Assembly (NCBI RefSeq): GCF_004348825.1
Contig: NZ_SMJU01000001.1
Location: forward strand, 372,001-436,000
Length of the DNA stretch: 64,000 bases
Reading direction: 5' to 3'
Source of the DNA: Arundinibacter roseus
Lineage (GTDB): Bacteria > Bacteroidota > Bacteroidia > Cytophagales > Spirosomataceae
Positions 35,179-41,799 of the stretch are shown piece after piece (position 1 is the first letter of the stretch; the number at the start of each line of letters is the position of its first letter). Position numbers and translations under genes: made by a program. The notes beneath the pieces were generated by a model. The model made no database searches. It was given only the letters and a program-made list of their open reading frames with translations, and was not told the DNA's origin.

Positions 35179-35799
35179 ATGATTAACGAATTATTTAAAA
35201 CCGAGCGGGTAGCCATCAGCTCGCTGGTACCCCACGTAAAAAATCCCCGAAAAATTAAGGCCTCCGAAAAGCAAAAGCTTTGGGAGAGAATCCAAAAGTA
35301 TGGGATGATTGGTATCCCGGTAAGGGACGCAGATAACACGCTGCTGAGCGGTAATCAGCGATGTGAAATTTTGGCATCGCAAGGGCTGGGCGATTATATG
35401 ATTGATGTTCGTTCTGCAGTCAGGAAGTTAACGGAGGAAGAGCTGCGCGAGGTGATGATGATTGAGAACAGCCATGCAGGAGAATTTGACATGGAAATCC
35501 TGAAGGCGGAGTTTGAGCAGTACGTGGATCTGGATAGTTTTGGTTTGAGCCTGGAAGAGCTGGCACAAGAACTGACCGAAGCTGGCTCCGAGCTGGCTCA
35601 GCCGGAAGCAGAGCTGCCGATTGTGGCGAAGTTTAGCGAAAAGTATGACTCCATCGTAATCATTTGCAAGAACGAAATCGATATGAATCATTTGTCGGAA
35701 AAGCTAGGCTTGGACCGTACACAATGCTACAAAAGCAGCAAGGTTGGAACTACGCACGTATTGGATGCAAAGCAGGTGATTGAAATACTGTCTAGATAA
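35179..35799 (+). CDS. ParB/Srx-fold nuclease-like protein
   Basis: A 206-aa protein. Residues about 10-90 carry the ParB N-terminal fold: VPHVKNPRKI, KYGMIGIPVRDADN and the signature LLSGNQRCEILASQG, the GNQR equivalent of the ParB G-x-x-R nucleotide-binding motif. The C-terminal half is a distinct alpha/beta domain. In phages such proteins occur in DNA-modification clusters with glycosyltransferases and are thought to act on modified nucleotides or DNA. The glycosyltransferase-like gene 36555 follows on the same strand, interrupted by one cargo gene. Confidence 0.75.
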   Translation: MINELFKTERVAISSLVPHVKNPRKIKASEKQKLWERIQKYGMIGIPVRDADNTLLSGNQRCEILASQGLGDYMIDVRSAVRKLTEEELREVMMIENSHAGEFDMEILKAEFEQYVDLDSFGLSLEELAQELTEAGSELAQPEAELPIVAKFSEKYDSIVIICKNEIDMNHLSEKLGLDRTQCYKSSKVGTTHVLDAKQVIEILSR

Positions 35800-35803
35800 A
35801 AAT

Positions 35804-36541
35804 TTATCTGGGATCCTTCATATCGTTGATATAATCCTTAATTGATTCAACACGCTCAATGGTTTGAATAGTAAGTAAAATAACTTTCTTCAAATCATTA
35901 ATATCCTTACCAATCCATTTCTTAAGATAATGTACTTCGTCATTTCCCAACCAGGACGCTCTCTTAGAAATATTGAGGAGTTCCTCATCAAAAGATAAAT
36001 AATTATTGATTACAGTTCCTAAAGCAGTGGAAGCAATCGTTTCTGCTTTTTCAGAATTTAAATGCATTGCATATTCTTTGACCAAGAATTCAATGGCTTT
36101 GCGATATCCCATACCAGCGATTTGACCAAGAGAGTTACTTTCTGCTGTAAAGGCCTCTTTGTAAATATCAATGAATGACTTATAAAATGGTCTTTTTTTA
36201 ATCATTTTTTCATAATACTCAATTTCATCAGGATATTCTTCATATTCACTATAATAATATACCCCACTAGTACTATAAAAATATTTTACGGGTCCAATTT
36301 TTCCCGACGAAGAAATTTCGATTTTGTATTCTGCTAGAAAAGAAGCTTTGCAGTTTTTCTGAGTACAAATGACAAATAATACTAATGGATTTTCAGCATT
36401 CATTTCAAGTATGCTATTAGGGCATATGTATCCAAACAAGAATTTTGGAACCATATTCGTTTGGCAATGTGGACATTCCAGTGCGTCCTCAGTAAAATAT
36501 ACATTGTCCAAATTTGGCACTTTTGAATAATTTTCCATCAT
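35804..36541 (-). CDS. DUF4145-like protein on the opposite strand
   Basis: A 245-aa protein inserted against the phage operon. It starts with a zinc-ribbon pair (ECPHCQTNM and a later CTQKNC), and its C-terminal half has the DUF4145 pattern (AGMGYRKAIEFLVKEYAM, TALGTVINNYLSFDE, ASWLGNDEVHYLKKW). DUF4145 domains are often found in defence-associated proteins as putative effector or regulatory modules; the activity is unknown. It is more AT-rich than its neighbours. It has only a few bases to the ParB-like stop and 13 nt to the next gene, so it was probably acquired as a compact unit. Confidence 0.72.
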   Translation of the reverse strand: MMENYSKVPNLDNVYFTEDALECPHCQTNMVPKFLFGYICPNSILEMNAENPLVLFVICTQKNCKASFLAEYKIEISSSGKIGPVKYFYSTSGVYYYSEYEEYPDEIEYYEKMIKKRPFYKSFIDIYKEAFTAESNSLGQIAGMGYRKAIEFLVKEYAMHLNSEKAETIASTALGTVINNYLSFDEELLNISKRASWLGNDEVHYLKKWIGKDINDLKKVILLTIQTIERVESIKDYINDMKDPR

Positions 36542-36554
36542 ACTTCATTTATTT

Positions 36555-37295
36555 ATGAAAGATATAAAGATAGTAATTCCCAGCCACAAGCGCTGGAATC
36601 GGGTAAGAACTACCAGCGCTGTGTATGGTGCTGCCTTGTGCGTTGAAGAAAGTCAAGCAGATATGTACCGGAAGTGCAATCCCGGCATTGAGATCATTAC
36701 CCATCCGGATACTGTCATAGGGCTGACCCGCAAGCGGGAATGGATGATCAGGAATTTGGGGGATGTCTTTATGCTGGATGATGATATTGATCATTTGAGC
36801 CGTATCTACACTGAAAAAGGTGAAGACTCGGTGGTTGATCCGGACGTGGCGCATGATCTAATCCAGATGACCGCGCACGCAGCACGGCAGGCCGGAGCGT
36901 TTTTGTTTGGGTTTAGCTCTTCTCCCACACCAATTTCTTACAATAGTCTCAACCCTGTTCAACTCAGCGGGTACGTCACCGGCTGCGCCCACGGCGTATT
37001 AGCCGAATCGAAGCTCTGGTATAATGGCGATATTCATTGCAACGAGGATTACTGGATTTCTCTCTTAAATGCGCACCATCACCGGCTGATCTGGAAAGAT
37101 ACTCGCTTCTATTGGGCACAAAAAGATACCTTTACGAATCGCGGTGGGCTGGCTGAATTCCGGAATGTGGAAAATGAGGAGAAAGATTTCCTACTGCTTC
37201 GAAAGGTGTTCGGAAATGTGGTGGAGTTGCGTAAGTCTACGGGAAAGAGTAATTTAAGGCACCCGTTTCAGAAAAGTTTGAGATTGCCATATTGA
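36555..37295 (+). CDS. GT-A glycosyltransferase-like protein, candidate DNA-base glycosyltransferase
   Basis: A 246-aa protein with the N-terminal nucleotide-sugar fold IKIVIPSHKRWNRVRTTS and the metal-binding DXD equivalent FMLDDDIDHL (residues about 73-82). The layout resembles the TET/JBP-associated glycosyltransferases of phages, which glycosylate modified bases and are found next to ParB-like genes, as here. No TET/JBP hydroxylase is visible in this window, so the acceptor could be another modified base or something unrelated. Confidence 0.55.
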   Translation: MKDIKIVIPSHKRWNRVRTTSAVYGAALCVEESQADMYRKCNPGIEIITHPDTVIGLTRKREWMIRNLGDVFMLDDDIDHLSRIYTEKGEDSVVDPDVAHDLIQMTAHAARQAGAFLFGFSSSPTPISYNSLNPVQLSGYVTGCAHGVLAESKLWYNGDIHCNEDYWISLLNAHHHRLIWKDTRFYWAQKDTFTNRGGLAEFRNVENEEKDFLLLRKVFGNVVELRKSTGKSNLRHPFQKSLRLPY

Positions 37296-37342
37296 AGAAA
37301 TAAAGAAATTGTTTGTAAACCTGGTCTGATGTGATGTGATGC

Positions 37343-37372
37343 AGTCCCCAACTAAATGTTGGGGACTTTTTT
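37343..37372 (+). terminator. Intrinsic terminator after the glycosyltransferase gene
   Basis: AGTCCCCAAC (37343-37352) pairs perfectly with GTTGGGGACT (37358-37367) around TAAAT, followed by T5. The rest of 37296-37580 holds the first copy of the repeated promoter module but no gene. Confidence 0.9.
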
Positions 37373-37504
37373 ATAGAACCCCACATTTCCCGCTACTTTC
37401 TTGTCTATACTACCTACCATGTAGCGCAATTCTCACGGGCGTTTTTCAACTAAAAAACTCATCAAAAAACTTCATTTTTCACCAAAAATAATGGGGCTGT
37501 GGTG

Positions 37505-37550
37505 TTGTATTTCCGTTCTGTCGGGAGATATTTATATCAGTTAAGCAATT
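37505..37550 (+). promoter_or_regulatory. Repeated promoter/operator module, copy 1
   Basis: A -33 TTG (37505-37507), a 19-nt spacer and a -7-like GATATTTA (37527) are embedded in palindrome GATATTTATATC (37527-37538), directly followed by AGTTAAGCAATT (37539-37550), a degenerate version of the second palindrome found in the other copies. It lies 30 nt upstream of the RadC-like gene. Confidence 0.65.
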
Positions 37551-37580
37551 CATTTTTAACTACTTAAATATCTAAGCCTT

Positions 37581-38015
37581 ATGCAATTAATGGAAATTAA
37601 AGTCTCCTATCAAGCCCCGCCACCACAAGACCGGATTAAGGTGGAATGTAGTAAAGATGCGGCCAGATTCCTCAAATCTATCTGGTCAGATCAAATTGAA
37701 TACCAGGAAGAAATGTACGTGGTTCTTCTTAATCGGGCAAATGAAATTATTGGGTACAAAAAACTATCGTCCGGCGGGATGTCAGGCTGTTTGATAGACA
37801 TGAAGATTCTATTTGGTATTGCTGTGCAATGTGCCGCCTGTGGGATTATCCTGGCTCACAACCATCCGTCAGGGAATTTAGCGCCCAGTGAAGCGGATAT
37901 CAGACTTACCAAACAGGTAAAGGAAGCATCAAAACTCTTGGATATCTGTCTACTGGATCACCAAATTATTACCGTGGGCGGGTACAACTCTATGGCTGAT
38001 TGCGGCTACATCTAA
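37581..38015 (+). CDS. RadC-like JAB/MPN domain protein
   Basis: A 144-aa protein with the complete JAMM metal motif LAHNHPSGNLAPSEAD near residues 92-107 and a following LGKTLDI-like helix (KLLDICLLDHQIITV). RadC-type proteins on mobile elements are short, lack the N-terminal HhH region and are thought to be metal-dependent peptidases or isopeptidases or anti-restriction factors; the exact role is unknown. It has its own promoter module, and the terminator at 38041 makes it a one-gene unit. Confidence 0.85.
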   Translation: MQLMEIKVSYQAPPPQDRIKVECSKDAARFLKSIWSDQIEYQEEMYVVLLNRANEIIGYKKLSSGGMSGCLIDMKILFGIAVQCAACGIILAHNHPSGNLAPSEADIRLTKQVKEASKLLDICLLDHQIITVGGYNSMADCGYI

Positions 38016-38040
38016 AACTTACTTTTTCACTCATTTCAAG

Positions 38041-38071
38041 GCTCCATTTCAAGCGAAACGGAGCTTTTTTT
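38041..38071 (+). terminator. Terminator after the RadC-like gene
   Basis: GCTCCATTTC (38041-38050) pairs with GAAACGGAGC (38055-38064) around AAGC, with one mismatch, then T7. It is nearly identical to the terminator at 38638. Confidence 0.85.
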
Positions 38072-38130
38072 ATGCGTTTTTCTGGCTAAAAAAATCTTTA
38101 ATTTTTTTCAAAAAAAATGGGACTGCGGTG

Positions 38131-38176
38131 TTGTTTATCCGTTTTGACGGGAGATATTTATATCAGTTAAGTAACT
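38131..38176 (+). promoter_or_regulatory. Repeated promoter/operator module, copy 2
   Basis: TTG (38131-38133), 19-nt spacer, GATATTTATATC (38153-38164) and the directly adjacent second palindrome AGTTAAGTAACT (38165-38176). Both are 12-mers with 5-bp arms and a 2-nt centre. It lies 20 nt upstream of the 138-aa gene. The flanking terminator and linker are also shared with copy 3. Confidence 0.7.
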
Positions 38177-38196
38177 CACAATCAAACAAATAAACT

Positions 38197-38613
38197 ATGA
38201 AAACCCTATCATTTGGAAGATTTGCCAGCCCCCGGGCCATTGAATTTATTAAGCAAATAAGAGCAGAAGTTTGCGCGCATGCAAAGGTTAATAACAACGA
38301 CAAAACAGACAGTCGATCCTTGGTTTACCTGGGACGAAACAAGGTACTTGCCATGTATATGAGGGACTTTTCAATGTCTCGCGAATTCGGGCAGGAGCCT
38401 TTTCCCAGAGTGTATGCTACCGCGGCAATTGAACGAGCAGCTTTAAGAATACTTGAGAAGGAAGCCCCGGCCATTCCGGAGGAAGTTCGTAAGGAAATTG
38501 CAGCCAAATTTATGGATAAAAATTACCACGATTACACATGGTTCCGTACACGGTATGGGGAGTGCGTCTATTTCACGATAGAGATTTCTTTGAAGGCCAT
38601 ACTTGCCAAATGA
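38197..38613 (+). CDS. Hypothetical phage protein, 138 aa
   Basis: A soluble basic protein beginning MKTLSFGRFASPRAIEF with an alpha/beta pattern and an EKEAPAIPEEVRKEI helix. No domain is recognised. It forms a one-gene transcription unit between module copy 2 and the terminator at 38638. This isolated, individually controlled layout suggests a dosage-sensitive early or middle function. Confidence 0.5.
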   Translation: MKTLSFGRFASPRAIEFIKQIRAEVCAHAKVNNNDKTDSRSLVYLGRNKVLAMYMRDFSMSREFGQEPFPRVYATAAIERAALRILEKEAPAIPEEVRKEIAAKFMDKNYHDYTWFRTRYGECVYFTIEISLKAILAK

Positions 38614-38637
38614 TTTACACTAATCAATCCTTTCATG

Positions 38638-38668
38638 GCTCCGTTTCAAGCGAAACGGAGCTTTTTTT
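38638..38668 (+). terminator. Terminator after the 138-aa gene
   Basis: GCTCCGTTTC (38638-38647) pairs perfectly with GAAACGGAGC (38652-38661) around AAGC, then T7. Together with module copy 3 it repeats the 38041-38176 block almost base for base. Confidence 0.9.
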
Positions 38669-38727
38669 ATGCGTTTTTCAGGCCAAAAAAAACATTAATT
38701 TTTTTCAAAAAAAATGGGACTGCGGTG

Positions 38728-38773
38728 TTGTTTATCCGTTTTGACGGGAGATATTTATATCAGTTAAGTAACT
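38728..38773 (+). promoter_or_regulatory. Repeated promoter/operator module, copy 3
   Basis: TTG (38728-38730), 19-nt spacer, GATATTTATATC (38750-38761) and AGTTAAGTAACT (38762-38773). Almost identical to copy 2 over more than 100 bp upstream. It lies 30 nt upstream of the 280-aa gene. Confidence 0.7.
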
Positions 38774-38803
38774 CATAATCAAACATTTAAACAATCAAAA
38801 AAC

Positions 38804-39646
38804 ATGGAAAATGTACACGTAAGTGCCGCCGCAGTAGTAGTAAAATCAACCAACCGCAAGCGCCGGATCATTGAACCAACACCAACGAAAAAGAAGGTTG
38901 TAAAAACCAAGAAAGAAAAGAAGGTGGAAGAGAAACCAGTCGAAGTAAAGGAGGTTGTTCCAGTTGCAATTAAGACACCAGCTCGCAGAAATATGGATCG
39001 ATTTCTGGAAGCCACTGGCAAAACCGAAAAAGACTATTTCAACTGGGCTACTGAGGTTGGACGCCGGATGCACATCAACAAACTGGATGCCCTGGTATGT
39101 GCCAAACTGGAACTTTATACTGTGGCTCACTTGGCGAACCGCGCCACTGAAATTCCGGAAGGTATGCCCGAAGCTGAAATGGATGAATACCTGGCCATTC
39201 ACAGCGAAAATCCTTATGAGCTTGCAGGTCTTTGGCTAAGAGCAAAAGCCAACGCAGAAAATTGGGTAAGTAAGGAATCAGTCATGAATGAATGGTTAAC
39301 AGGTATCCGTAAAGAAGACTTCGAGCGCTGGGGGGATAAAAACCACGTGGGAGACATCAGCAAAAAATGGTGGACTAAAGACGCTATTTCCTTAGATGTG
39401 AAATTGGAGGAAATCAACAGCATGAGCCTGCTAAACCAGCCGCTGGCCTTTGAAGATGCCATTGACTTCATCAAAGCCAACAAACCCGGATCATACATTA
39501 ACCCCGCTCAGCTGCTGATCAAGCACATTGAGGAGCGCTTCAAAACCGTGACCACGTTCCGGATCAAGGACTACTACGTGGACCATTTGATGAAAATGTG
39601 CCACGTGGTACCGGCAAATGAAGAGCTAGTAGATCTGCCATTCTGA
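38804..39646 (+). CDS. Hypothetical phage protein, 280 aa
   Basis: The N-terminal 65 residues are a Lys/Val-rich disordered tail (KKVVKTKKEKKVEEKPVEV), followed by a compact helical domain starting at ARRNMDRFLEATGKTEKDYF. No domain is recognised. The basic tail suggests DNA or RNA contact. One-gene unit between module copy 3 and the terminator at 39655. Confidence 0.5.
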   Translation: MENVHVSAAAVVVKSTNRKRRIIEPTPTKKKVVKTKKEKKVEEKPVEVKEVVPVAIKTPARRNMDRFLEATGKTEKDYFNWATEVGRRMHINKLDALVCAKLELYTVAHLANRATEIPEGMPEAEMDEYLAIHSENPYELAGLWLRAKANAENWVSKESVMNEWLTGIRKEDFERWGDKNHVGDISKKWWTKDAISLDVKLEEINSMSLLNQPLAFEDAIDFIKANKPGSYINPAQLLIKHIEERFKTVTTFRIKDYYVDHLMKMCHVVPANEELVDLPF

Positions 39647-39654
39647 CGACTGAG

Positions 39655-39679
39655 AGCCCCGAGAGATCGGGGCTTTTTT
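39655..39679 (+). terminator. Terminator after the 280-aa gene
   Basis: AGCCCCGA (39655-39662) pairs with TCGGGGCT (39667-39674) around GAGA, followed by T5. Confidence 0.9.
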
Positions 39680-39702
39680 GTTTGACTTTAACCTTAGAAA
39701 CT

Positions 39703-40503
39703 ATGGGATATATGATGGACGCTCCCAGGAGCGTGGACCCGATGATAAAAATACTGCGGGATATGGGGCACTACCGATTCGACCCCGCTGAAGTGTTCAG
39801 AGACTGGATTGATTTTTCAGTTGGCTGCTTTTTGGTAGAAGGTGATCCTGCACTTGCTAAAAAACTACAAGAAAAGTACGGCAAAGAGTACTCAAAAATG
39901 AATGAGCTGATGTTGGCCTGGATGCAAATAATGGATAAGCAGATTTCGGATAGTTCGAAGAGCTGGTTTGACGCACTGGGGACGATTTATGAATACCTGG
40001 CTAGTCAAAAGCAGCGCAGTTGGATGGGGCAATTTTTTACACCTCCCGATCTTTGTGACCTGATGACTCAGTTGAGCGCTGATACGGATATTCAGCCGGT
40101 TGGAAAGCGGGTGAATGATCCTGCCTCCGGCAGTGGGCGACTTCTTCTTTCATTCAATGCCTACAATCCTGGGAACTTCCTTTTTGCAGAAGATCTGGAC
40201 GCAGTTTGTGCTAAAATGTCAGCGCTAAACATGGCTATACATGGCTGCCAAGGGCAAGTGTGCTGCATGAACACCCTTACCATGGAGAATTGGCAATTTG
40301 GCTTCCAGATCAACTATTTCCACCGTTTGGGATGGCCTCCCATTCCTCACCTACAACCCATCACCAAAGAGCAAAGCGAAACTTTGCAATCCTGGGAAAT
40401 CAAGAAGAAACAATTGCAGTCCCAGCCCGCTGCGCCTACACCCAAACCAGTTGCCAAGCCTATAAAAACAGAGGTTCAAGCGGGGCAACTGACCCTGTTT
40501 TGA
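39703..40503 (+). CDS. Degenerate N6-adenine DNA methyltransferase-like protein
   Basis: A 266-aa protein with a type I/II MTase SAM-binding core: motif X-like GQFFTPPDLCDLM, motif I DPASGSGRLLLSF and motif II FAEDLDAVCAKMSALNM. The catalytic motif IV (NPPY/F), expected after the next strand, is absent; the chain reads NTLTMENWQFGF instead. It may bind SAM and DNA without methylating, or use an unusual active site. ATG at 39703 is chosen over a TTG at 39682. It ends at the terminator 40509 and lies among RadC-like and RarA-like genes. Confidence 0.7.
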   Translation: MGYMMDAPRSVDPMIKILRDMGHYRFDPAEVFRDWIDFSVGCFLVEGDPALAKKLQEKYGKEYSKMNELMLAWMQIMDKQISDSSKSWFDALGTIYEYLASQKQRSWMGQFFTPPDLCDLMTQLSADTDIQPVGKRVNDPASGSGRLLLSFNAYNPGNFLFAEDLDAVCAKMSALNMAIHGCQGQVCCMNTLTMENWQFGFQINYFHRLGWPPIPHLQPITKEQSETLQSWEIKKKQLQSQPAAPTPKPVAKPIKTEVQAGQLTLF

Positions 40504-40508
40504 CACTA

Positions 40509-40540
40509 AATAGCCCTCCGAATTAGAGGGCTATTTTTTT
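40509..40540 (+). terminator. Terminator after the methyltransferase-like gene
   Basis: AATAGCCCTC (40509-40518) pairs with GAGGGCTATT (40526-40535) around CGAATTA, followed by T5. Confidence 0.9.
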
Positions 40541-40572
40541 CATAAAACGCTGAAAATAAACGGATTGACGCT

Positions 40573-40618
40573 TTTTTATTCCATTCTGTCGGGAGATATT
40601 TATATCAGTTAAGTAACT
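40573..40618 (+). promoter_or_regulatory. Repeated promoter/operator module, copy 4
   Basis: The same CTGTCGGGA leader and palindrome pair as copy 1: GATATTTATATC (40595-40606) and AGTTAAGTAACT (40607-40618). The -33 position reads TTT rather than TTG, so this copy may be weaker. It lies 29 nt upstream of a 58-aa gene. Confidence 0.65.
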
Positions 40619-40646
40619 CATTATTAACCACTTAAACGCTAAGGAA

Positions 40647-40823
40647 ATGCGGAAAATTAAAGAACAGTGGCGCGCGAGACTACGGATTATCATGCAAAAA
40701 GCCTGGGGACTCTTTCGCCACGGCATCGTGAGCTTTTCGCTCAGTCTGCGGCTGTCCTGGTCGATTGCCAAAGGCCAAACCAATGAATTTGATTTATTAA
40801 GAAAACTAACCAAAAGGAAATGA
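40647..40823 (+). CDS. Small basic protein, 58 aa
   Basis: ATG with AAGGAA just upstream opens a 58-aa frame (MRKIKEQWRARLRIIMQKAW to LLRKLTKRK) with an amphipathic basic helix. The stop overlaps the next start (ATGA), so it is the first cistron of the unit driven by module copy 4. The layout and start signals support a real gene; function unknown. Confidence 0.55.
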   Translation: MRKIKEQWRARLRIIMQKAWGLFRHGIVSFSLSLRLSWSIAKGQTNEFDLLRKLTKRK

Positions 40824-40984
40824 AAAAGAAGGATTTCAAAAAGCTGACACCTGTGGAGCAGGCAGCACTCCGGGAATTAATTGCGAATCAGCCAAATGCC
40901 TTGGGCGGTATACGAAGAGAGCAAAAGAAAGGATACAGCGATCTGCCGCTATTCTTCCGGGATGATCAGACCAAGTTGTTTTGA
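40820..40984 (+). CDS. Small basic protein, 54 aa
   Basis: The ATG overlaps the previous TGA (ATGA) and opens MKKKDFKKLTPVEQAALREL, ending DDQTKLF. Translational coupling and same-strand context support it. No domain is recognised; the charged helices could bind nucleic acid. Confidence 0.5.
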   Translation: MKKKDFKKLTPVEQAALRELIANQPNALGGIRREQKKGYSDLPLFFRDDQTKLF

Positions 40985-40992
40985 AACGGAGC

Positions 40993-41042
40993 AGCCCGAC
41001 TAAAAGTCGGGCTCTCCAACGAGTTTAAGTTTGCACTTAAAC
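40993..41042 (+). other. Two adjacent stem-loops
   Basis: First AGCCCGAC (40993-41000) / GTCGGGCT (41006-41013) around TAAAA. Then GTTTAAGT (41023-41030) / ACTTAAAC (41035-41042) around TTGC. The first resembles a terminator without a clear T run; the second could be an operator for the 41103 gene. Confidence 0.45.
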
Positions 41043-41102
41043 ATCTAAGCGCAGCAAAGTTAAAAAAGTAAATATTGAACACGAAATTTTTGGAATAGAC
41101 GA

Positions 41103-41672
41103 ATGGGAAAGTATGATATAACCACGCAAAATGGATACGATTTTTTTGAAGTCAGCTCGGCCATGCAGAAATGCATCCGCAGGGGTATGGAGGAAGAAGC
41201 TTTGTATTGGGCGGTCGAGCTGTATAACAGCGGCTACGGGGAGTATGTATGGAAAAGGCTGCGTATCATGAGCAGCGAAGATATTGGCCTGGCGAACCGC
41301 ACCATCAGCTCGGAAATATGGGCGCTTTACAGCATGTATAAAGAACAGGCTAAGAAAAAGGAAGATAAGAACGAGCCGCAGCGGCTTTTCCTGACGCACG
41401 CCATTTTCATTTTAAGCCGATCGCGCAAGAGTCGGCTAATTGATTGGGCACTCCTGTGGGCCTGGCTAACTCACAAGTTCAGGAAATTACCAATCCCTGA
41501 TTTTGCTTATGACAAGCATAATGAGCGAGGACGCCAATTGAAACGTGGATGGGGTCATTTCTTCCGGGAAGGCACCAAACTGGAAGATCCTGCGGATGTA
41601 TGGAAGGAGGAAGACTACCGAAAGCGGGCGATGAAGGCAATTGATGATCCAGAAGGGATGGGGTTGTTTTGA
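41103..41672 (+). CDS. RarA/MgsA C-terminal-like protein
   Basis: A 189-aa protein whose first 85 residues match the helical C-terminal domain of RarA/MgsA replication-recombination ATPases: SSAMQKCIRRGMEEEALYW, YVWKRLRIMSSEDIGLA. The AAA+ part is absent, so it is a stand-alone form known from phages and mobile elements. In the full ATPase this region mediates tetramerisation and contacts with SSB. The phage copy may bind SSB or interfere with the host RarA; this is inference. Confidence 0.65.
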   Translation: MGKYDITTQNGYDFFEVSSAMQKCIRRGMEEEALYWAVELYNSGYGEYVWKRLRIMSSEDIGLANRTISSEIWALYSMYKEQAKKKEDKNEPQRLFLTHAIFILSRSRKSRLIDWALLWAWLTHKFRKLPIPDFAYDKHNERGRQLKRGWGHFFREGTKLEDPADVWKEEDYRKRAMKAIDDPEGMGLF

Positions 41673-41697
41673 AACAATAACTATGGTAGAAAAGCAT

Positions 41698-41745
41698 TAG
41701 CTCAATTTACAGGAAAAATTTCTATCTTGACTGTAAATTGAGCTA
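41698..41745. repeat. Perfect 15-bp inverted repeat at the left edge of the channel-like cargo gene
   Basis: TAGCTCAATTTACAG (41698-41712) and CTGTAAATTGAGCTA (41731-41745) around an 18-nt loop. It sits just after the RarA-like gene and 55 nt before the cargo gene 41800. It could be a terminator without a T run, a regulator site, or a scar of cargo insertion. Confidence 0.55.
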
Positions 41746-41799
41746 TGAGCAATACTTTCCTACATTTATAGTTTTATCCAACTTTAACCTAAACATTAA

